Shown here: in pieces, positions 33,276-38,978 of the stretch | How positions within the stretch are numbered: the first letter of the stretch is position 1 | How the letters are laid out: every line of letters starts with the position of its first letter | Source: an uncultured Eubacteriales bacterium | GTDB taxonomy: Bacteria > Bacillota > Clostridia > Christensenellales > UBA1242 | Assembly: GCA_900321185.1 (NCBI GenBank) | Contig: ONVD01000033.1 | Location: 1-38,978, forward strand | Direction of reading: 5' to 3' | Length of the DNA: 38,978 bases | The notes under the pieces: generated by a model | What the model saw: the letters and a program-made list of their open reading frames with translations, nothing else | Databases searched by the model: none | What the model was told of the DNA's origin: nothing | Translations under genes and position numbers: made by a program

Positions 33276-34895
33276 ATGGAACACAAAAAATTGGCAACTA
33301 ACCACGCTCTTTATGAAGAACATGTTGATGTAATTATGTCCATCTATGAAAAGGACTTGGCAAAAGCAAAATCTTTGAAAGATATACACAATGTCATCTT
33401 ATGTGACTTTATTGCACAATATATTATGGCAAAGGAGGAGATAGATTTAAAAGAGGTTGTTGGTACAGACATTGTATTAGATGCTAGTGCATACTTGTTT
33501 GTGCGTGAGATTTTGCTAAATCCTTCTCACGCTCTAGAATATGTAAACCCTGATTCCGAAATCTATAATCCACGTTGTGTCAAATTGTTTTCGGCTTTAG
33601 GAAATGGTATAACAACAAAGTATATATCAAAAATTGGTGCTACTCATCCTCAAAGTGCAATTCATTTAGTGTTGGATGCCGTAGACAAAGGTGAATTTAC
33701 GGAACGTCGTTGTGCATACATCAAAGAACTTTTGACAGAATTGCGTATGTATGCTAATACAGTGTGTGATGTACGTGCTCACGTGTTGAGTAAAAAAGAC
33801 CTCGCAAACTTGTTAACGCTTGACGTAGATGACCACAATTACACAACATTAATGGCGGATGACTCTATGGCTATTGGTACTGGACGTGAAGCGCGCTTTG
33901 CAACCTATAGGCTCACCAATTTCATTAAGGCATACGCCAAAGCAAATCGGTTTTTGACCAGTATCGAAGATAAAGGGTTGTCTCCACTAGAACAATACAT
34001 TTTGATTCACGATTATGTTTCTAACAATTTGTATAGTTATGATGCAGACACTACGCCATGGGGAATAGTGGATAGTCGCAATTTGATTGGTTCTATGACT
34101 ACAGACTCTATTGTCTGTGTAGGTTATGCACAACAGATGGCATATTTTTGTAAACGTGCTGGCATACAATGTGAATATGTATCCTCTGCCAATGTTCAAG
34201 ACTCAAAAAAAGATGGACATGCTTACAATGTAGTACATTTAAAAGACAAAAAATACAACATAGATTCGACATACATTTGTGATGCTTGCTGGGACCGTAA
34301 AGTTAGTAACATGGACAAAACAAAGAGTTATATGTATGCATTTTTACCTATCCAAGACGTACAATTTGATGGTCATGAAAACTTCTTTTCACAAGAATTA
34401 AAAGACAAATATGGACAAGTTGACTCGCAAGTTATGGATCTCAAAACCATAAGAAAAGCTGTAACTAACGCTTATCAAAAAGCGGGTTTGAACCTTGATG
34501 CTGATGCTAACATTAAATACACAATATCTCAAATAAAAAAAGATATGCCTCCAATGTATTATAGACAACAAAGCAATGCTCTTAGTCGTAATGTAGACGC
34601 GCTGAACACAAGCGAAAATGTGGCAAGAGTACTGAACAAACTCGGCATGCATGTTTCGGATTTAAGTTATTTGGAGTGGCGAGAAACATATTATACAACG
34701 AAAAAACGTTTACGAAACATAGTTGTTAATACAAACAATCATTTAAAACAAGAAGTTGAAGGTGTGGTTAAAAATGTTGTGGACAAATTGCGTCCTGTTA
34801 GACTCAGCAATATTCACAATGGTATGCAAAATTGTACAAAACAAGGCCCTGACATTGATAGAATAGAGGGTGAAAATAGTTTTACAAAACGTTAA
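33276..34895 (+). CDS. Transglutaminase-like (papain-fold) protein, copy B, intact triad
   Basis: 539 aa, RBS TGGAGG before ATG 33276. Clearly paralogous to copy A over about 420 residues: the same LSPLEQYILIHDYVSNN block, VCVGYAQQMAYFCKRAGIQCEY (Cys281), DGHAYNVVHL (His315) and KYNIDSTYICDACWD (Asp330). The Cys-His-Asp triad is complete, unlike copy A. An extra C-terminal stretch of about 100 residues (SNALSRNVDALNTSENVARV...) has basic, helical character and no match I know. No secretion signal, so an intracellular target is likely. Confidence 0.83.
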   Translation: MEHKKLATNHALYEEHVDVIMSIYEKDLAKAKSLKDIHNVILCDFIAQYIMAKEEIDLKEVVGTDIVLDASAYLFVREILLNPSHALEYVNPDSEIYNPRCVKLFSALGNGITTKYISKIGATHPQSAIHLVLDAVDKGEFTERRCAYIKELLTELRMYANTVCDVRAHVLSKKDLANLLTLDVDDHNYTTLMADDSMAIGTGREARFATYRLTNFIKAYAKANRFLTSIEDKGLSPLEQYILIHDYVSNNLYSYDADTTPWGIVDSRNLIGSMTTDSIVCVGYAQQMAYFCKRAGIQCEYVSSANVQDSKKDGHAYNVVHLKDKKYNIDSTYICDACWDRKVSNMDKTKSYMYAFLPIQDVQFDGHENFFSQELKDKYGQVDSQVMDLKTIRKAVTNAYQKAGLNLDADANIKYTISQIKKDMPPMYYRQQSNALSRNVDALNTSENVARVLNKLGMHVSDLSYLEWRETYYTTKKRLRNIVVNTNNHLKQEVEGVVKNVVDKLRPVRLSNIHNGMQNCTKQGPDIDRIEGENSFTKR

Positions 34896-35220
34896 CAACT
34901 CTATGCAAAAAATTAAAAAACTTTGATTAAAAGTTCCAAATTCTTGCTAAATATGTTTGTGTAGCAATGCATCACGAGTAAAACACAACAATATGTAGTG
35001 TAACAAACAAAAACACAAAAGCCGTGATATGGCTTTTTTGTTTTTGTGTTTTTAGATGTATTTTTTTGGGGGTAGGTTTGGTTTGTTTTAAGCAGCGTTT
35101 TTTAATTTGTTTTTATTTTCATTTTGTGGGTTAGTATGTAGATGGTTTGATAGAGATACAATAAATTTTTGTTTGGATTGATTTTTTGGACGTTTTGTTG
35201 TGCAAATACTTACAAAAAAG
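34896..35220. other. Intergenic stretch after the transglutaminase pair
   Basis: Contains the terminator at 35011-35046, followed by G/T-rich sequence with no gene that I can support. Confidence 0.5.
35011..35046 (+). terminator. Terminator of the transglutaminase-like genes
   Basis: AAAAGCC, 7-nt loop, GGCTTTTTT, with further A-rich/T-rich pairing outside the core stem. Confidence 0.75.
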
Positions 35221-35249
35221 TTGTCAAAATAGCAGTGGTGTGGTATAAT
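35221..35249 (+). promoter_or_regulatory. Promoter of the 35270-37756 unit
   Basis: TTGTCA (35221-35226), 17-bp spacer, TATAAT (35244-35249). The leader is about 14 nt. Confidence 0.75.
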
Positions 35250-35269
35250 CAGCCTAACGAGGTGAGTTT

Positions 35270-35875
35270 ATGAGTTCAGACAACCGTGGCTTTTTTAAGA
35301 GCGGATACTACTTGTCGCTTGTAATTTTTTTGGTACTACTATTAATACTTGGTGCTACCACATCTATTTGGCAAGTTGTGTCCAAAAATAACAATAAAGA
35401 TATATCCAGTGTGTTTGGGTATATAGACGTATATTCTCTAGCGCAAGATGAAGGATACGTCTTTAGCGTATGTAAGATAGACGACCTCAAAGATTTAAAA
35501 GAAGATACGGTTATCTTGTATGATAAAACTTATGATAGTGGAAAGACAGAGTTAATGATAGGCACTTTTAAGAGATATATAACAGACGGAGACTTTGGTA
35601 ATGTAGAATTAAAGAGTTGGCAAACAGGGACTGTAGAAACTTATCCATCAACTTATGTGTTGGGTGTACAAACTGATACAGATCATGTGGCGTACATTTT
35701 AGTTGCGTTATTCAATTCGTCCATAATGTTATGGGGCTTTACGATTGTACCTATAGTGGTGCTTATTGTGTTGTTAATTTGCCGTAAAAAATTTTCTAAT
35801 GCTAATGGTCTTACCTCAGCAAAAAAATCCAAACGTCAACAGAGATTGGCACAAATTGGTGCTAGCAACAAATAG
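35270..35875 (+). CDS. Membrane protein with central extracytoplasmic domain, unknown
   Basis: 201 aa, GAGGTGA before ATG. Helix at about 10-34 (YLSLVIFLVLLLILGA), an outside domain of about 110 residues (GYVFSVCKIDDLKDLKEDTVILYDK, then short beta strands), helix at about 150-172 (SSIMLWGFTIVPIVVLIVLLIC), and a basic tail (KKSKRQQRL). The layout matches the 13401-13997 protein, and both have a leucine-rich D-L-x-x-D-x-I-Y block, but sequence identity looks low. It is 108 bp before the OLD-like ATPase, possibly co-transcribed. Confidence 0.72.
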   Translation: MSSDNRGFFKSGYYLSLVIFLVLLLILGATTSIWQVVSKNNNKDISSVFGYIDVYSLAQDEGYVFSVCKIDDLKDLKEDTVILYDKTYDSGKTELMIGTFKRYITDGDFGNVELKSWQTGTVETYPSTYVLGVQTDTDHVAYILVALFNSSIMLWGFTIVPIVVLIVLLICRKKFSNANGLTSAKKSKRQQRLAQIGASNK

Positions 35876-35983
35876 CCTTAATTTAAAATTTAACAAAACT
35901 TAGTCACAAAAACTTGCGAATGATTACTGTGAAGTAAGCAGACTAAAATTATTGCCGTGAGGCAAAAGTGTAAAGGAGTTATT

Positions 35984-37756
35984 ATGAGACTAAGTTTATT
36001 CAAAATTCAGAACTTCCGCTCTTTTCACAATTCAGGCTGGGTGAGTTGTCAAGATGTCACTGCACTGGCAGGAGTGAATGAGGCAGGCAAGAGCAACATG
36101 CTAAAGGCCTTGTGGAAACTTAAACCCGCATTTAAGGTGGATAACAAAATCTTGATTTCGGATATTCCTCGAGATATGGTCAAAGAGATAATAGATAGCG
36201 GGGAATTGCCCACATTTATTACAGCAAAGTTTAAATTAGATACATCTGATTTAAGTTTGTTGCGAAAAAATTTTCCAACACTCAAGCCTTTTGATACTTG
36301 TGTGATTAGCAGAAGTCTTAATGGTAAGTATACCGTAGAGGTACCAGTAAATGTACCGGAACAAATGGAGGATGACTTACACAATTTTTTGGTTCGTATT
36401 ATGCCAGGATTTATCTATTTTAGCAACTATGGTAATTTAGACAGTAATATATATCTACCACAAATGCTATCCAAGTTTAACAAACAAGGTGTGAACGAAG
36501 CATCTAATGCAAAACGTAGGACAGTCAAACTGTTACTTATGTATATGGGCATAACACCAGAAATGCTCGCCGAAGATATGGCGTTGTTGTCTAACAACAA
36601 GCAAGATAATCTTACAAAATTTAGTGCAAAAGATTTGAGTGAACTTGCCAAAAAGCAAGAGAAATACAACCAGATTTTAAAAGATGCTGGGCAACGTTTG
36701 TCTAACGATTTTAATAATTGGTGGAAACAAGGCAAGTACAAGTTTGACTTTATGTTAGACAATGGTAACTTGCGTATTTGGGTAACTGACGAAAAAGGTA
36801 ACCGTGCACCATTAGAAGAACGTAGCGTGGGTATGCAATGGTTTTTGTCATTCTTTTTGGTATTTACACTAGAGAGTCAGTTGTTTTATACCAATACAAT
36901 ACTGCTACTTGACGAAAGTGGGATGACTTTACACGGACTGGCCCAAAAAGATTTGGTTAAACTATTTGAAAATCTCTCGCATACTAACCAAATTTTGTAC
37001 ACAACGCATTCTAGTTTTATGCTTCCTACCGAACAACTTAATCGTATAAAAGTTGTTTACAAAGACAACGATGGGCACAGTCAAATATCTAATGACCTCA
37101 ACCTAAACAGTGAACATACTAACGAACTTTCGCTTTACCCTATTAAGAGTTCTGTAGGTATCGAGCTTAGCACTAACATACTAAATAACGCTCGTCCAGT
37201 GATAGTAATTGGACAAGCCGACCAAATCTATATGAATTTAATCAAAAACTATGTGTTGACATCGGGTAAGTTTAAGAGTTTTTCGGATATTATCTTTGTA
37301 GTGGCTACATCTAATGGAATTGATGGTATGGCACAGATTTTGGGCAAAGGACAAGTATTACCAAAGGTGGTTTTGCCCAACACTGAGGGCGGTCTACACA
37401 TGAAAGAATACCTAGCTAAACATGCTTACAAAAATGCAGAAGACAAGATTTTGACTATTAGTGAGTTTGGTAAGTTTGACACTGTGGAAGATGTTATACC
37501 ATACCAGTTATTTGCTGTGGGAGCAGGGAATTATCTAGCGGATTTTTTTGGTAGAGAATTTGAGTTGGATACGTCCAAAGGCTTTATGGCACAGTTGACA
37601 TTTTATGCAAACGAGCATAACATAACCCTACCAGAAGATTTTCGTGATGAAGTGGCAACACGTGTCAACTCTTACTTTGCAAAACATTATAGTGAGATAA
37701 AGATACCACATGCAAAACGCAAACTATGGAAAAGTATTGTTGAAAAACTTTTTTAG
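35984..37756 (+). CDS. OLD-like AAA ATPase with degenerate TOPRIM region
   Basis: 590 aa from ATG 35984 (AAAGGAG 8 nt before). N-terminal RecF/OLD-type ATPase: FKIQNFRSF, P-loop AGVNEAGKSN (about 29-38), then Walker B ILLLDESGMTLH (about 306-317) and the switch His in ILYTTHSSFML. The C-terminal 180 residues align in outline with the TOPRIM nuclease of OLD proteins, but the catalytic Glu of VxVEGxSD is Ile in VIVIGQADQIY (about 406) and the LDxD block reads VLPNTEGG (about 464). The EFGKFDTVEDVIP segment that normally follows is kept. A nuclease seems unlikely; a structural or regulatory ATPase role is inferred. Confidence 0.82.
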   Translation: MRLSLFKIQNFRSFHNSGWVSCQDVTALAGVNEAGKSNMLKALWKLKPAFKVDNKILISDIPRDMVKEIIDSGELPTFITAKFKLDTSDLSLLRKNFPTLKPFDTCVISRSLNGKYTVEVPVNVPEQMEDDLHNFLVRIMPGFIYFSNYGNLDSNIYLPQMLSKFNKQGVNEASNAKRRTVKLLLMYMGITPEMLAEDMALLSNNKQDNLTKFSAKDLSELAKKQEKYNQILKDAGQRLSNDFNNWWKQGKYKFDFMLDNGNLRIWVTDEKGNRAPLEERSVGMQWFLSFFLVFTLESQLFYTNTILLLDESGMTLHGLAQKDLVKLFENLSHTNQILYTTHSSFMLPTEQLNRIKVVYKDNDGHSQISNDLNLNSEHTNELSLYPIKSSVGIELSTNILNNARPVIVIGQADQIYMNLIKNYVLTSGKFKSFSDIIFVVATSNGIDGMAQILGKGQVLPKVVLPNTEGGLHMKEYLAKHAYKNAEDKILTISEFGKFDTVEDVIPYQLFAVGAGNYLADFFGREFELDTSKGFMAQLTFYANEHNITLPEDFRDEVATRVNSYFAKHYSEIKIPHAKRKLWKSIVEKLF

Positions 37757-37794
37757 CTCAAAGATTATTTGAGTGAACGCTTTGGAATAAATCT

Positions 37795-37820
37795 AAAAAA
37801 ACCTATTTGTAGGTTTTTTT
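37795..37820 (+). terminator. Terminator of the OLD-like ATPase gene
   Basis: An 11-bp stem (AAAAAAACCTA with TAGGTTTTTTT, loop TTTG), T run in the 3' arm. Confidence 0.85.
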
Positions 37821-37887
37821 GTTAATTATTGTGGTGAATGCAAAAATATTGGGCAATACATTTTTTGTTTTGTTAGTGACTTGAACG

Positions 37888-37916
37888 TTGACTAAGTTAT
37901 ACCTTTGTGTTAAAAT
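37888..37916 (+). promoter_or_regulatory. Promoter of metG
   Basis: TTGACT (37888-37893), 17-bp spacer, TAAAAT (37911-37916). The leader is about 35 nt, too short for a T-box or S-box. Confidence 0.75.
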
Positions 37917-37956
37917 ATATCATTGTAGACTATTTTAGAAACAGCGAGGTACAAAA

Positions 37957-38978
37957 ATGAGTAAAAATGTAGTTATTGGTGTAGCATGGACATATGCAAA
38001 CAGTGATATTCATCTAGGGCATGTGTGCGCATATATTCCGGGTGACGTATTAGCAAGATATCACCGTGCCAAAGGAGATAATGTGTTGATGATTAGTGGT
38101 ACAGATTGCCATGGCACTCCTACCACCGAACGCGCTATTCGTGAGCATACTACTCCCGAAAGTATTGTAAATAGATACCACAATCAATATGTCGAAGTAT
38201 TTAAGGCGCTTGGTATGAGCTATGATGAATATACACTTACTGCTAGTCCTTACCATCACGAAAAAGTACAACAAATGGTTCAAAAACTTATGCAAAATGG
38301 TTATTTATACCCCAAGACCGAAGATGCAAGTTTTTGCCCTCAATGTAACAAGTTTGTCTATGATAGGGAAGTAGAGGTTGTTTGTCCAAAATGCGGAAAA
38401 GTTAGTAAAGGTGACCAATGTGGTGAGTGTGGTTACGTGTTTACCACCGAAGACTTGTTGTGTGGGAAATGCCGTATTTGTGGTGGTCGCACAGAGATAA
38501 GGAAAAACACTAACTTATATTTCAAACTCAGTGCTTTGTCTACTCAGTTAAAACAACACTTTGAACAATGCAAAGGCAATTGGCGTAAAAATTCAGTTAA
38601 TGAGACCGAGAAATTTTTGCGTGAAGGGTTGATTGACCGTGCCGTCACTCGTGACCTAAATTGGGGAGTAAAGGTTCCTTTTGATGGCTATGATGACAAG
38701 CGTATTTATGTTTGGGTAGACGCTGTTTGGGGCTATGTTTCGGCCGTTCAAAAATATTGCGATGAGCACAACTTAGATTTTCGTGATTATTGGTTTAAGG
38801 ATAATGACTACGAACATAAGATTTATATGTGTCATGGCAAAGACAATATTGTCTTTCATACAATTATTTTTCCTGCACTACTTATGGCGACGGATTCTCG
38901 CTTTTTGATGCCAGATACTTGTGTGGCAGTGGAATTTATGAATATTAACGACGAAAAAATGAGTAAGTCTAAGGGTAA
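37957..38978 (+). CDS. metG: Methionine-tRNA ligase, N-terminal part (runs off right edge)
   Basis: About 340 codons are present. The start has GCGAGG before ATG 37957. Class I signature HLGH (19-22, the HIGH motif) and EKMSKSKG (KMSKS at about 334-338) frame the catalytic domain. The connective region carries four CxxC-type knuckles (CPQC, CPKC, CGEC, CGKCRICGG) for zinc binding. GTDCHGTPTTE and YVWVDAVWGY are typical. The enzyme charges tRNA-Met in the cytosol. The C-terminal anticodon-binding domain lies outside the window. Confidence 0.95.
   Translation, partial: MSKNVVIGVAWTYANSDIHLGHVCAYIPGDVLARYHRAKGDNVLMISGTDCHGTPTTERAIREHTTPESIVNRYHNQYVEVFKALGMSYDEYTLTASPYHHEKVQQMVQKLMQNGYLYPKTEDASFCPQCNKFVYDREVEVVCPKCGKVSKGDQCGECGYVFTTEDLLCGKCRICGGRTEIRKNTNLYFKLSALSTQLKQHFEQCKGNWRKNSVNETEKFLREGLIDRAVTRDLNWGVKVPFDGYDDKRIYVWVDAVWGYVSAVQKYCDEHNLDFRDYWFKDNDYEHKIYMCHGKDNIVFHTIIFPALLMATDSRFLMPDTCVAVEFMNINDEKMSKSKG

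Noticed and set aside
37917-37956. T-box or SAM riboswitch before metG
   Set aside because: The leader from the predicted promoter is about 35 nt, too short for either.

Overview
The window is AT-rich bacterial chromosome (roughly 35-40% G+C by eye) with strong AGGAGG-type ribosome binding sites, sigma-A promoters close to TTGACA-17-TATAAT, and many hairpin-plus-T-run terminators. A complete spoIVA-type gene (spore coat morphogenetic ATPase) points to an endospore-forming member of the Bacillota. FtsH, RlmN, an M3 oligopeptidase, a DegV protein, a YhaO/YhaN-like pair and MetRS fit an uncultured Clostridia-like lineage. The many unrecognised genes suggest it is poorly characterised. No rRNA, tRNA, CRISPR array, IS element or prophage core was found.

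Layout. 1-10.4 kb is almost entirely minus strand: an MFS transporter fused to two CBS domains (split by a one-base frame change and preceded by an attenuator-like leader), a membrane-anchored unknown protein, a metallophosphoesterase / SMC-like ATPase pair, and an rlmN - glycosyltransferase - acyltransferase operon. 10.5-12.4 kb holds PepF. 12.6-19.7 kb is an island of unrecognised genes: two membrane proteins, a two-gene soluble operon, a 302-aa protein, a pseudogene with two in-frame TAA codons, and a long acidic protein. 20.1-22.5 kb is an operon of a DUF1538 membrane protein and two small PII-like regulators, followed convergently by degV. 23.8-26.7 kb has an orphan fragment and an ABC exporter with a possible leader peptide. 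26.9-31.5 kb has spoIVA, ftsH and a secreted/anchored unknown. 31.7-34.9 kb has tandem cytoplasmic transglutaminase-like paralogues, one with its expected Asp replaced by Asn. 35.3-37.8 kb has a membrane protein and an OLD-like ATPase with a degenerate TOPRIM region. metG runs off the right end.

The least expected signal is a dispersed 10-mer, GTACTATGCA (reverse complement TGCATAGTAC). It is present as seven exact and several one-mismatch copies, all intergenic except one that supplies the stop codon of a PII-like gene. Copies occur in both orientations, sometimes as inverted pairs able to form hairpins, and cluster at 6.9-7.2, 17.95, 19.7-20.0, 22.47 and 23.64-23.71 kb. It resembles a REP/REPIN-like or protein-binding repeat family. 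Other points of interest are the DUF1538-PII operon, the degenerate-TOPRIM ATPase, the transglutaminase-like pair, the MFS-CBS fusion and the doubly interrupted pseudogene.
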